Assembly (NCBI GenBank): GCA_903868595.1
Contig: CAIPVV010000006.1
Span: forward strand, 1-62,938
DNA: 62,938 nucleotides
Source of the DNA: an uncultured Pseudomonadota bacterium
GTDB lineage: Bacteria > Pseudomonadota > Gammaproteobacteria > Steroidobacterales > Steroidobacteraceae
Reading direction: 5' to 3'
The notes below the pieces were generated by a model, which saw only the letters and a program-made list of their open reading frames with translations, made no database searches and was not told the origin of the DNA. This document shows, one piece after another, positions 19,570 through 28,653 of the stretch. Position numbers and translations under genes: made by a program. The first letter of the stretch is position 1; every line of letters begins with the position of its first letter.

Positions 19570-20118
19570 ATGCGCAAGACTTTGACGGTGTTGTTGATGG
19601 CTTCGGTACTGGCGCTGAGCGCCTGTTCCGGCAAGAAGGTGAAGCCCGGTGCCACGGGTGGCGAGGCGGTCAGCAGCACCGCGGCCGGTGCGCAGACCGC
19701 CGGCGCCGATGGCGCGGAAGCCTCCACCAAGGGTGCGGGCAGCGCCGGCAACGCCGTGGGCGCACTGGGCCCGTCGGGCGCCCTGGGCTCCCAGCGCGTG
19801 ATCTACTTTGACTTCGACAGCAGCGACATCCGTCCGGAGTTCGTGGACGTGGTGGCCGCACACGGTCGTTTCCTGGCCAGCAACGCCAGCATCCACGTGC
19901 GCCTGGAAGGGCACACCGATGAGCGCGGCACGCGCGAGTACAACATCGGCCTGGGCGAGCGCCGCGCGCAGACGGTCAAGCGCGCCCTGGCCCTGCAGGG
20001 GGTGCAGGAGTCGCAGATCGCCACTGTTAGCTACGGTGAGGAGCGCCCGGCCGTGGCCGGTAGCGATGAGGCTGCCTACTCGAAGAACCGCCGTGTTGAG
20101 ATCTTCTACATCAACTAA
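19570..20118 (+). CDS. pal: Peptidoglycan-associated lipoprotein Pal
   Basis: Pal is an outer-membrane lipoprotein that binds peptidoglycan and, with TolB, tethers the outer membrane. It is 182 residues. The signal peptide ends with the lipobox LSAC (Cys ~residue 18). An Ala/Gly-rich spacer and a C-terminal OmpA-like domain follow, with YFDFDSSDIRPEF and LEGHTDERGTREYNIGLGER, the peptidoglycan-binding motif. A GATAAT at 19525-19530 upstream could be the -10 of an internal promoter, but no -35 is evident. Confidence 0.97.
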   Translation: MRKTLTVLLMASVLALSACSGKKVKPGATGGEAVSSTAAGAQTAGADGAEASTKGAGSAGNAVGALGPSGALGSQRVIYFDFDSSDIRPEFVDVVAAHGRFLASNASIHVRLEGHTDERGTREYNIGLGERRAQTVKRALALQGVQESQIATVSYGEERPAVAGSDEAAYSKNRRVEIFYIN

Positions 20119-20866
20119 GCGCGCCAGCGGCGCGCTCGTGGCCGTGGCCTGCCTGGCGGGCCTGCTGGCCGGCTGCGCGACGACGCAGGAGCCGGACCCC
20201 ACGCAGCGCCGGCTGGATGACCTGGATAGCCGCGTGGGTCGCATCGACCGGATCGTCGACAACCAGAGCCTGATGCAGCTCACGCAGCGCGTGGATAGCC
20301 TGCAGAATGACGTGCGCACGCTCAACGGGCGCATCGAGGAACTGCAGAACGCCAACGAGGCACTGCGCAAGCAGCAGCGCGATCTCTATGCGGACCTGGA
20401 CCAGCGGCTGAAGACGCCGGCGGCGGCCGCGTCCCCCGCGGCCAGCTCCGATACCGCGCTACCCGCGGCGGCAGCGGGCGGCGATGAGCAGGCGCAGTAC
20501 GGCAAGGCCTTTGATTCCCTCAAGTCCGGCGATTACCCGGCGGCGGTGAACGGCTTCCGCCAGCTGGCCGCCGCGTTCCCGGCCGGTGCACTGGCAGACA
20601 ACACGCAGTACTGGCTGGGCGAGGCGTACTACGTGACCCGTGACTATGACCATGCGGCAGCGTGCTTCGAGAAGGTGCTCTCCGGCTGGCCGAACTCGCG
20701 CAAGGCGCCGGATGCGCTGCTCAAGCTCGGCTACACGCAGTACGAGCAGAAGAAGGTGGCGCTTGCGCGCAGCACGCTGCAGCAGGTCATGAGTCGTTAT
20801 CCGGGCAGCGACTCAGCGAAACTGGCCTCCGAGCGGCTGCAGAAGATCCCGGCGGACGCGCACTAG
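20093..20866 (+). CDS. cpoB: Cell division coordinator CpoB (YbgF), probable lipoprotein
   Basis: This periplasmic TPR protein coordinates peptidoglycan synthesis with Tol-driven outer-membrane constriction. No ATG is available: the frame opens with GTG TTG at 20093/20096, inside the last codons of pal, giving ~257 residues. The leader TSTKRASGALVAVACLAGLL ends in AGC, a plausible lipobox, whereas many homologues have an ordinary signal peptide. A coiled coil (residues ~35-100, QLTQRVDSLQNDVRTLNGRI) is followed by an Ala-rich linker and TPR repeats (YGKAFDSLKSGDYPAAVNGF, NTQYWLGEAYYVTRDYDHAA, ALLKLGYTQYEQKKVALA). Confidence 0.92.
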   Translation: MLRSSTSTKRASGALVAVACLAGLLAGCATTQEPDPTQRRLDDLDSRVGRIDRIVDNQSLMQLTQRVDSLQNDVRTLNGRIEELQNANEALRKQQRDLYADLDQRLKTPAAAASPAASSDTALPAAAAGGDEQAQYGKAFDSLKSGDYPAAVNGFRQLAAAFPAGALADNTQYWLGEAYYVTRDYDHAAACFEKVLSGWPNSRKAPDALLKLGYTQYEQKKVALARSTLQQVMSRYPGSDSAKLASERLQKIPADAH

Positions 20867-20882
20867 GCGCGCAGAGTCCGTC

Positions 20883-21536
20883 ATGTCCGTGGCAGCCGCA
20901 CGCCTCAAGATCACCGAGATCTTCTACTCGCTGCAGGGCGAGGCCGACAGCGTGGGCTTCCCCACGGTATTCGTGCGCCTGACGGGGTGCCCGCTGCGCT
21001 GCCAGTACTGCGATACGGCCTATGCGTTTACCGGCGGCCAGTGGCTCACGCTGGATGAGGTGCTGGAGCGGGTCGGTGAGCTGGCGCTGAAGCATGTGTG
21101 CGTGACGGGCGGTGAGCCGCTCGCGCAGAAGGCCTGCCTTGCGCTGTTGACGCGCCTGTGCGATGCCGGCTATCGGGTATCGCTGGAGACCAGCGGCGCG
21201 TTGCCGGTGCAGGGCGTGGATCCGCGCGTGGTCAAGGTTGTCGACGTCAAGACGCCGGCCTCGGGCGAGGAACACCGCAACCTCTATGCCCAGCTGGCGA
21301 CGCTGGATCCGAAGGACCAGGTGAAGTTTGTGCTCTGCAGCCGGGCCGATTACGAGTGGAGCTGCGCGCTGCTCAAGGAGCAGGGGCTCGCTGAGCGTTG
21401 CACGGTGCTGTTCTCACCCAGCAACGAGCAGCTGCCGGCGCGGGAGCTGGCGGACTGGATCCTGGAGGATCGCCTGCCGGTACGCCTGCAGGTGCAGCTG
21501 CACAAGGTCCTCTGGGGCAACGCTCCGGGTAAATGA
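20883..21536 (+). CDS. queE: 7-carboxy-7-deazaguanine synthase
   Basis: This radical-SAM enzyme makes 7-carboxy-7-deazaguanine in the preQ0/queuosine pathway. It is 217 residues. The N-terminus [20 protein letters not shown] is typical, and the cluster motif CPLRCQYC (C-x3-C-x2-C) appears near residue 39, followed by VTGGEPLAQ. It lies 16 bases after cpoB, and its stop overlaps queC (ATGA); tol-pal-cpoB-queE-queC is a common gammaproteobacterial order. Confidence 0.95.
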   Translation: MSVAAARLKITEIFYSLQGEADSVGFPTVFVRLTGCPLRCQYCDTAYAFTGGQWLTLDEVLERVGELALKHVCVTGGEPLAQKACLALLTRLCDAGYRVSLETSGALPVQGVDPRVVKVVDVKTPASGEEHRNLYAQLATLDPKDQVKFVLCSRADYEWSCALLKEQGLAERCTVLFSPSNEQLPARELADWILEDRLPVRLQVQLHKVLWGNAPGK

Positions 21537-22210
21537 TGGCGCAACCCACCGCGATCGTGCTGCTCTCAGGCGGCCTGGACTCCGCCACCGTGCTGGCCCT
21601 GGCGCAGGAGCAGGGCTATGCCTGCCGGACGCTCGCCGTCGGCTACGGCCAGCGCCATGCGGTGGAGCTCGTCGCGGCGGCGCGCGTTTCCGGCGCTCTG
21701 GGCGCGCTGGAGCACCGGGTGATGCACGTGGACCTGGCCGGCATTGGTGGCTCGGCGCTGACCGATGCCCGCATCGCGGTGCCGGAGCTGGCCAGCCCGG
21801 GAATCCCCGTGACGTACGTGCCGGCCCGCAACACGCTCATGCTCTCCCTGGCGCTGGGGTGGGCGGAAGTCTCGGGGGCGCGGGACATCTTCATCGGCGT
21901 CAATGCGGTGGACTACTCCGGCTATCCCGATTGCCGGCCGGAGTTCATCGCGGCGTTCCAGCGGCTGGCCAATCTTGCAACCAAGGCCGGCGTGGAGGGC
22001 GTCCACTTTCGTATCCACACGCCGCTGATCAACTGGTCCAAGGCGCGGATCATCAGCGAGGGCACGCGCCTGGGCGTGAACTATGCGCAGACCGTTTCCT
22101 GCTACCAGGCGACGGCGGACCTGGCGGCCTGTGGGCGCTGCGACTCCTGTCGCCTCAGGCGCGAGGGCTTTCTGGCGGCGCAGATCCAGGACCCGACCCG
22201 CTACGCCTGA
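21533..22210 (+). CDS. queC: 7-cyano-7-deazaguanine synthase
   Basis: QueC is an ATP-dependent enzyme converting 7-carboxy-7-deazaguanine and ammonia to preQ0. It is 225 residues. The PP-loop [10 protein letters not shown] is at the N-terminus; [12 protein letters not shown] and [17 protein letters not shown] are conserved; the C-terminal zinc site is CGRCDSC preceded by the Cys of SCYQ. The gene starts ATGATG; the first ATG overlaps queE. Confidence 0.97.
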   Translation: MMAQPTAIVLLSGGLDSATVLALAQEQGYACRTLAVGYGQRHAVELVAAARVSGALGALEHRVMHVDLAGIGGSALTDARIAVPELASPGIPVTYVPARNTLMLSLALGWAEVSGARDIFIGVNAVDYSGYPDCRPEFIAAFQRLANLATKAGVEGVHFRIHTPLINWSKARIISEGTRLGVNYAQTVSCYQATADLAACGRCDSCRLRREGFLAAQIQDPTRYA

Positions 22211-22215
22211 TCTGC

Positions 22216-22221
22216 TATGAT
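22216..22221 (+). promoter_or_regulatory. Candidate -10 element of the tRNA-Lys promoter
   Basis: TATGAT lies about 48 bases before the tRNA and is followed at once by the GC-rich GCGCCGCCCC, the kind of discriminator found at stringently controlled stable-RNA promoters. The -35 position (inside the queC end) does not match the consensus. Confidence 0.4.
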
Positions 22222-22268
22222 GCGCCGCCCCGATCGGGGCCAGTCCGGGGCCATCCCGGATCACCGTT

Positions 22269-22344
22269 GGGTCGGTAGCTCAGCCGGTAGAGCAGTGCCC
22301 TTTTAAGGCATTGGTCGTGGGTTCGAATCCCACCCGACCCACCA
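22269..22344 (+). tRNA. tRNA-Lys (anticodon UUU)
   Basis: This is a complete 76-base cloverleaf with encoded CCA. The acceptor GGGTCGG pairs with CCGACCC, the D-arm is GCTC/GAGC, the anticodon arm GTGCC/GGCAT encloses loop CTTTTAA with anticodon TTT at 34-36, the T-arm GTGGG/CCCAC encloses TTCGAAT, and A plus CCA ends at 22344. It stands alone downstream of queC. Confidence 0.97.
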
Positions 22345-22555
22345 TTGATTTTTTGCTCCTGCGCGGACCCCGGCAGGCTCCCTGTTGCGCGGGCTTTGCG
22401 CCTGCTTGCCCGCGTACATCGCCGCGGCCTTCAGGCCACGGCTGGGGCTTCTCAGCGGCGCCCGAAGTGGCCGCGATCGACCCTGCCGGAGTATCGTCTT
22501 ACGCCAAGGAGCCGCCTCGCGCCTTCGCCTGTTTTCATACTCCCGGAGGAAACTC

Positions 22556-23038
22556 ATGCCCAAGTTCAAGTCGCTCCTGCTGGCATCCGCCGCCGCCGCC
22601 CTGTCCGTCACCGCCCATGCGGGCGTCAGCCTGAATGCCGACCGCGTCGGCGCCAAGGACGTGGAGACCACGGCCAAGTTCTATGCGGCTGCGTTCGGCC
22701 TGCAGGAAGTCAACCGTTTCCAGATGCCCAACATGCTGGAGATCCTGATGAACTTCGGCAGCACGGTGGAGGCCGCGAAGGCCAACAAGGGCGCCCAGGT
22801 AGTGATCATGCAGCGTGCGTCGGATGAGCCGAAGGACTCCCTGCCGCACATCATCCTGACGGTCACCGACATGGATGCCACGCTGGCCGCGGTCAAGGCC
22901 GCCGGCGGCGCAACCGATGGCCCTGCGAAAGAGTTCCAGCACACCGGCATCCTGATCGGCTTTGCGACGGATCCGGCAGGTAACCGCCTGGAACTCATCC
23001 AGCAGCCCAAGGCGGCCAAGAAGGCAAAGAAGCCCTAG
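22556..23038 (+). CDS. Exported VOC-superfamily (glyoxalase-like) protein
   Basis: This 160-residue protein has an N-terminal signal peptide (MPKFKSLLLASAAAALSVTA, cleavage near AHA-GV) followed by one glyoxalase/bleomycin-resistance/dioxygenase fold. VGAKDVETTAKFYAAAFGLQ is the usual first strand-helix, and HIILTVTDMDATLAAVKAAG, IGFATDPAGNRLELIQ the second half. The C-terminus is Lys-rich. A good GGAGGA ribosome-binding site lies 7 bases before the ATG; upstream in-frame codons are not homologous. Single VOC proteins have many roles, so no substrate can be given. Export to the periplasm is the notable trait. Confidence 0.85.
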   Translation: MPKFKSLLLASAAAALSVTAHAGVSLNADRVGAKDVETTAKFYAAAFGLQEVNRFQMPNMLEILMNFGSTVEAAKANKGAQVVIMQRASDEPKDSLPHIILTVTDMDATLAAVKAAGGATDGPAKEFQHTGILIGFATDPAGNRLELIQQPKAAKKAKKP

Positions 23039-23120
23039 TCCCGGCCGATACCCGACGGGCGCGCGGCAGTGGCCTTTGGCGTTGCCGCGCGCCGCACCCG
23101 CGCGCGGCCGGCCGGGTGGG

Positions 23121-23597
23121 TCACCGCAGCCAGCGCTTCACGACCAGGGCAATCGGCACGGAGAAGGTGAAGGTGTGGGAGACGAACCCATTCAGCACGC
23201 TGTAGGTCGTGTACGAGGGTGGGTTGGGGGCAAAGGCTGCCAGCACCACGTTGTGCATGATGATCCACGCGAAGATGCCGAAGAACAGCGCCACCAGCGT
23301 GGCTTCGATCTGACGGCGGCGAAAGAAGGGCCAGATCACCGCGAAAGCGATGCCCCAGACGATGGAGGTCGCCAGGTGGACACCGGCGCCCACCAGGAAC
23401 TGCATGGCGGCGGGCCAGCTCGCCGTCGCATCGCCGAATGCCAGGCTGGCGGAGCTGGCCACCAGGTCGTAGGCATCCTTCTTCAGGTGCAGAAAATGCA
23501 CCCAGACCACGAGTTCGTAGATCCAGGACGCAACGCCGCCGACCAGCCCGGCTATCGCGCCCACGCCGAGCGTGGTTTTCCCGTTGGAGGTAGTCAT
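23121..23597 (-). CDS. Small integral membrane protein, four predicted helices
   Basis: This 158-residue protein starts MTTSNGKTT and shows four hydrophobic segments: LGVGAIAGLVGGVASWIYEL, a second around AMQFLVGAGVHLATSIVWGI, a third around IEATLVALFFGIFAWIIMHN, and a fourth near the C-terminus around FTFSVPIALVV. Its overall plan resembles small bacterial inner-membrane proteins of unknown function (for example DUF1440/YagU-like), but I cannot assign a family with certainty. A longer reading frame upstream (to 23879) has no homology and overlaps the acyl-carrier fragment. No partner is evident nearby. Confidence 0.7.
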   Translation of the reverse strand: MTTSNGKTTLGVGAIAGLVGGVASWIYELVVWVHFLHLKKDAYDLVASSASLAFGDATASWPAAMQFLVGAGVHLATSIVWGIAFAVIWPFFRRRQIEATLVALFFGIFAWIIMHNVVLAAFAPNPPSYTTYSVLNGFVSHTFTFSVPIALVVKRWLR

Positions 23598-23796
23598 CAG
23601 TAGCGGTCCCCGAAGTTCGCCGGCTTCCCAAGCGCCGGTCTGGTGGTAAGGGCGGCCCCGCCCCGCGCGCGGCGAGCCGCGGGAGGGTGGGGCTGGAGTG
23701 CTGTCATACACCAGTTCCGGTGCGCGGGAAACTGCGGGGCCCCGACCCGCGCGCCGAAGGCCAGTGCGTGCGGTCCCGCGAACTGCGCCGTCCGCT

Positions 23797-23943
23797 GGGT
23801 TTCGCGACCAGGTTGATTCCGATTCGATGGATGTCTTCCGGCTGGCCGTCGCCCTGCACGATCGCTTCGGAGTGGACATTCCGGAGAAGGATTACCGGCA
23901 GCTGCTGAGCCTGGAAGGGGGCTGCCAGTCCCTGCTTGGGGAG
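23797..23943 (+). pseudogene. Acyl carrier protein fragment
   Basis: In frame 1 the translation GFRDQVDSDSMDVFRLAVAL then HDRFGVDIPEKDYRQLLSLE matches the C-terminal two-thirds of an acyl carrier protein: DSMD contains the Ser that takes 4'-phosphopantetheine, and VDIPEKDY is the conserved helix III region. The first helix is not recognisable in any frame upstream, and after LLGE the frame runs into Arg/Pro-rich sequence with hairpins. A complete ACP would need ~80 residues with an N-terminal helix, so this looks like a remnant, although a very diverged N-terminus within the open frame from 23698 cannot be excluded. Confidence 0.65.
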
Positions 23944-23974
23944 AGGGGCGCCGGCGCCCTGAAGTCCGTCCGCC

Positions 23975-24019
23975 CCTTGCGGCCGCAAGGTCCGGCCCCG
24001 CCCGCTCGGAGCGGGGCCG
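23975..24019. repeat. Two adjacent hairpins in non-coding DNA
   Basis: CCTTGCGGCCGCAAGG (23975-23990) is a perfect 16-base palindrome. CGGCCCCGC (23993-24001) pairs with GCGGGGCCG (24011-24019) across a 9-base loop. They lie between the ACP fragment and the small acidic gene. No T-tract follows. Confidence 0.6.
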
Positions 24020-24116
24020 AACCGTCCGGTTCCAGCCGCGATAGCGGGCTGCGCAAACCGATACGGCCTGCGGATTTGCGCCATACTAGGCGCCACAGAC
24101 ACGAGGGCTAGAGGCC

Positions 24117-24290
24117 ATGAACAGCAATATTCCGGACGGCGCGGACGAAGAAACCCTCGACGACTACGAGGCGGGGTTCCTGGACGGCCTGTTTGCCGCG
24201 AGGGGCATCGAGAACCCGACCGAGGAGCAGCTCGTGGAGGCCTTCAAGATCCTCGACGACTTCATCGAGAACCACCAGGACGAGGCCTAA
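24117..24290 (+). CDS. Small acidic hypothetical protein, 57 residues
   Basis: The reading frame starts MNSNIPDGADEETLDDYEAG and ends ENHQDEA. It is strongly acidic (many Asp/Glu), lacks Cys and membrane segments, and is predicted to be two short helices (YEAGFLDGLFAARG and EEQLVEAFKILDDFIE). The stop is 6 bases before the HiPIP ATG, so the two are probably co-transcribed. Codon use is like that of neighbouring real genes. I do not recognise a family; an assembly or partner protein for the HiPIP is possible but unsupported. Confidence 0.65.
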   Translation: MNSNIPDGADEETLDDYEAGFLDGLFAARGIENPTEEQLVEAFKILDDFIENHQDEA

Positions 24291-24296
24291 ACGCCC

Positions 24297-24632
24297 ATGA
24301 TCGCGCGCCGTGCCCTGCTTAAGGCTGCCCTGACGGGTGGCGTGGCACTGCCGGTTGCCGCAGGCCTGCTGCGCACGGCGCACGCGGAGGATGAGATCCC
24401 GATGCTGCGTGAGAACGACGTGACGGCCAAGTCCCTGGCCTATGTCGAGGATGCAGCCAAGGTGGACAAGAACGCCTTTCCGACCTACAAGAAGGGACAG
24501 GACTGCAGCAACTGCAGTCAGTACATCGGCGACAAGGGCGAGCCCAAGGGCGCCTGTCAGCTGGTCCTTGGCCAGTACGTTCTGGCCAAGGGCTGGTGCA
24601 AGGCGTGGGAAGCCAAGCCGGCCCAGCCCTGA
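24297..24632 (+). CDS. High-potential iron-sulfur protein (HiPIP)
   Basis: This is a periplasmic single-electron carrier with one 4Fe-4S cluster. It is 111 residues: an N-terminal twin-Arg leader (MIARRALLKAALTGG, cleavage after AHA) and a mature part with four cluster cysteines in the HiPIP pattern CSNC, GACQLVLG and KGWCKAW. Such proteins donate electrons to terminal oxidases or photosynthetic reaction centres; no reaction-centre gene is seen here, so a respiratory role is more likely. The twin-Arg leader fits folding and cluster insertion before export. Confidence 0.92.
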   Translation: MIARRALLKAALTGGVALPVAAGLLRTAHAEDEIPMLRENDVTAKSLAYVEDAAKVDKNAFPTYKKGQDCSNCSQYIGDKGEPKGACQLVLGQYVLAKGWCKAWEAKPAQP

Positions 24633-24659
24633 CGGGCGTGGGGATACGCTCCTAGATCA

Positions 24660-26081
24660 TCAGCCCTTCAGGATGCTGATGACGCGCGGCTCCATGTTGC
24701 CGCGCAAGCCAAGGATCGAGTAAGTCCTGCCCAGACCGGATTCCTTCGCGCCGCCGAACGGCACGGTGGCGAGGGTCGCGCGGTGCTGGTTCACCCAGGC
24801 CGTGCCGACTTCCAGCTGGGCCGCGACGGCCGTCGCACGCGCGAGATCCTTGCCCCACACCGATCCCGACAGGCCGTAGCGGGTATCGTTGGCGCGGCGC
24901 AGCGCGTCGCCCACGTCACTGAACTTCATGACCGGCAGCACCGGACCGAACTGTTCCTCCACCACGATCCGGCTGTGTTCACCGGGTTCGGCGACGACCA
25001 CGGGGGCGACGAAGTAACCCTCGCCGCTGGGTTGCTCGGCGCCGGCGAGGATCTTGCCGGGTCCCTGGCGGATATCGTCGATGAAACCCCGGACACGCTC
25101 GAACTGGCGGCGGTTCTGGATCGGGCCCAGTACCGTGTCCGGCTCAAGGCCGTTGCCGACCTTCGCCTTGCGGGCCTCCTCGGCCAGGGCGGTGCACAAC
25201 GCGTCATAGACCTTCTCGTGGGCGTAGACGCGCTTGATCGCCATGCAGACCTGGCCGCTGTTGACCGTGGCGGCAAAGAAGATCTTTTTGGCGACCTCCC
25301 CCGGATCCACGTCCTCCAGGACGATGGCCGCGTCATTGCCGCCCAGCTCCAGCGTTACACGCTTGAGCGTCGTCGCGGCGCTGGCCATGACCTTCTTGCC
25401 CGTGGCCACCGAACCGGTGAAGGAAATCTTGTCGATGTGGGGATGGGTGCTCATGAGGGCGCCCAGCTCATCGCCGCCCGCCAGGATGTTCACCACGCCC
25501 ACCGGGAAAATATCCCGCATCAGCTCGCCGATGCGCAGCGTGCACAGCGGCGTGAACGGGGAGGGCTTGAGCACGATGCAGTTGCCCGTGTAGAGGGCCG
25601 AGGTCATCGGTCCCACCGCGAGGTTGATCGGTGCGTTCCACGGCGTGATCACGCCCACCACGCCCAGCGGGACGTAGTGCAGCTCGATGTGGCGCTGCGC
25701 GTCATCCAGCAACACCTCGGGCAAGACCTGGATCTGCGTCATGCCGACGGATAGCGTACCGGCCCGGCCGACCTCATCGCGCGACTGCTGCAGGGGCTTG
25801 CCCTGCTCCTGCGTGAGCAGGCGAGCCAGCGGCTCCACGTTCTCCTGGATGGCCTCGGCGAGGCGCGCGATATAGCGCGCCCGCTGCTCAAAGCTCATGG
25901 CGCGCCAGGCCGGAAAAGCGGCGCGCGCTGCGGCCACGGCGGCGTCGAGTTCCTTGCCGCCCGCCGCCGGGCAGCGTGCAAAATTGGAGCCGGTGGCCGG
26001 GTTGACGACGTCCAGTTCGCCACTGCCGGGGAGGGCCTTTCCGCCGATCGTCAGGGTGTAGGGAGCGTTGAAATCCAACAT
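24660..26081 (-). CDS. NAD(P)-dependent aldehyde dehydrogenase
   Basis: This 473-residue aldehyde dehydrogenase has the full set of family motifs: PWNAPINLAVGP, KPSPFTPL, the cofactor-binding FTGSVATGKKVM, the catalytic Glu in LELGGN, the nucleophile Cys in NSGQVCMAIKR (~residue 270), and EEQFGPVLPV. It is transcribed divergently from ligA across a 95-base AT-richer gap and converges with the HiPIP gene. Its place at the edge of the protocatechuate 4,5-cleavage genes suggests oxidation of an aromatic aldehyde (for example vanillin or a hydroxybenzaldehyde) feeding the pathway. The specific substrate is inference. Confidence 0.9.
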   Translation of the reverse strand: MLDFNAPYTLTIGGKALPGSGELDVVNPATGSNFARCPAAGGKELDAAVAAARAAFPAWRAMSFEQRARYIARLAEAIQENVEPLARLLTQEQGKPLQQSRDEVGRAGTLSVGMTQIQVLPEVLLDDAQRHIELHYVPLGVVGVITPWNAPINLAVGPMTSALYTGNCIVLKPSPFTPLCTLRIGELMRDIFPVGVVNILAGGDELGALMSTHPHIDKISFTGSVATGKKVMASAATTLKRVTLELGGNDAAIVLEDVDPGEVAKKIFFAATVNSGQVCMAIKRVYAHEKVYDALCTALAEEARKAKVGNGLEPDTVLGPIQNRRQFERVRGFIDDIRQGPGKILAGAEQPSGEGYFVAPVVVAEPGEHSRIVVEEQFGPVLPVMKFSDVGDALRRANDTRYGLSGSVWGKDLARATAVAAQLEVGTAWVNQHRATLATVPFGGAKESGLGRTYSILGLRGNMEPRVISILKG

Positions 26082-26176
26082 AAAATCACCGGGTGGCTTG
26101 GGCTGGGGACAGTGCTAAAATATCAAATTACCCGTCTCAAGTTGACCGTACCCGCCTGTGGGCTGAAGGAAATACC
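26082..26176. promoter_or_regulatory. Divergent control region of the aldehyde dehydrogenase and ligABC
   Basis: This 95-base gap is distinctly AT-richer than its surroundings. TAAAAT (26116-26121) could be a -10 for ligA, though no matching -35 is seen. TCAAGTTGA (26137-26145) is a small perfect inverted repeat, and TCAA at 26123 repeats its left arm, a candidate operator. GAAGGA (26166-26171) is the ligA ribosome-binding site. Confidence 0.35.
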
Positions 26177-27440
<1,264 letters not shown>

Positions 27441-27450
27441 GGATCTGAGT

Positions 27451-28392
27451 ATGAAGATTGGACTGGCTGGTCAGGGAGCCTTTGGCATCAAGCACCTGGA
27501 GGCCGTGGCGAACATTCCCGGCATCGAGGTCGTGACGATCACCGGGGGCAACCAGGAATCCACCGCCGAGGTCGCCAAGAAGTTCAATATCCCTCACTAC
27601 ACGGGCGATCTGGCGGAGAGCCTGAAGCAGCCTGGCCTGGAGGCCATGCTGCTGGCGACGCCGACCCAGATGCATGCCGCCCAGGCGATCCAGACCCTGC
27701 GCGCAGGCAAGCACGTGATGATCGAGATCCCGATGGCGGATTCGCTCGCGGATTCGCAGAGGATCGTTCAGGTGGCCAGGGAGACCGGCCTGATCGCCAT
27801 GGCCGGTCACACCCGTCGCTTTAATCCGAGCCACCCGTGGATCCACAACAGGATCGTTAAGGGCGAGCTGAAGTTGCTGCAGCTGGATGTGCAGACTTAC
27901 TTCTTCCGGCGCACCAACATGAACGCGCTGGGCAAGCCGCGCAGCTGGACGGACCACCTGCTGTGGCACCACGCGTGCCATACGGTGGACCTGTTCCACT
28001 ACCAGACCGGTGCGGTCGCCGACGTGGCGCGCGGCGTGCAGGGCCCGATCCACCCGGACCTGGGCATCGCGATGGACATGAGCATCCAGATGAAGGTCCC
28101 CACCGGAGCGATCTGCACGCTCTCGCTCTCGTTCAACAACGATGGCCCGCTGGGAACGTTCTTCCGCTACATCTGCGACAACGGCACGTACCTGTGCCGC
28201 TACGACGATCTGTTCGACGGCAAGGGCAACCAGATCGACGTATCCAAGGTGGATGTGTCGATGAACGGTATCGAGCTGCAGGATCGGGAGTTCTTTGCGG
28301 CCATCCAGGGCAAGCGCGAGCCGAACGCCAGCGTCTCGCAGGCGCTGCCGGCGATGCAGGTGCTGGATCGCATCGAGAAGTCCCTCGTCTGA
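27451..28392 (+). CDS. ligC: 4-carboxy-2-hydroxymuconate-6-semialdehyde dehydrogenase
   Basis: This NAD(P)-dependent enzyme of the Gfo/Idh/MocA fold oxidises the cyclic hemiacetal of CHMS to 2-pyrone-4,6-dicarboxylate. It is 313 residues. The Rossmann motif GLAGQGAFGIKHLEA opens the protein; IEIPMADS stands at the usual EKP position; GHTRRFNPSHPWI and LLWHHACHTVDLFHYQTG are characteristic of LigC. It is the last gene of ligABC and is followed by a strong terminator. Confidence 0.93.
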   Translation: MKIGLAGQGAFGIKHLEAVANIPGIEVVTITGGNQESTAEVAKKFNIPHYTGDLAESLKQPGLEAMLLATPTQMHAAQAIQTLRAGKHVMIEIPMADSLADSQRIVQVARETGLIAMAGHTRRFNPSHPWIHNRIVKGELKLLQLDVQTYFFRRTNMNALGKPRSWTDHLLWHHACHTVDLFHYQTGAVADVARGVQGPIHPDLGIAMDMSIQMKVPTGAICTLSLSFNNDGPLGTFFRYICDNGTYLCRYDDLFDGKGNQIDVSKVDVSMNGIELQDREFFAAIQGKREPNASVSQALPAMQVLDRIEKSLV

Positions 28393-28431
28393 GGATGCGC
28401 GGCGCTTGAGGTGTCGGTGCTGACCGGACAG

Positions 28432-28466
28432 GGCCGGTGCGGAGTCATCCGCACCGGCCTTTTTTT
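28432..28466 (+). terminator. Rho-independent terminator of ligABC
   Basis: A 12-bp perfect stem, GGCCGGTGCGGA (28432-28443) with TCCGCACCGGCC (28448-28459), closes a GTCA loop and runs straight into seven T. It lies 40 bases after the ligC stop and is the cleanest intrinsic terminator in the window. Confidence 0.93.
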
Positions 28467-28653
28467 GCTTTCCGCGCCCGGCGTCCGGCTCGGCAACACG
28501 TCATGTTGCGTGCACCACCGGGTGGCACGCATCGCCCAGGAGGCCGAGTCGATGGACGCGGCCCGCGGCGGCTAGGGCAACCCCTGCGGGTCGCGTGCCA
28601 CGCCTCCGGTAAGGCCGGTTGCGCCGCCGATGGCGATGGTCACGCCCTTCACT

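Noticed and set aside
23121..23879. Long form (252 codons) of the small membrane protein
   Set aside because: The first 94 codons are Arg/Pro/Ser-rich and overlap the ACP fragment on the other strand; hydrophobic coding sequence starts at MTTSNGKTT.
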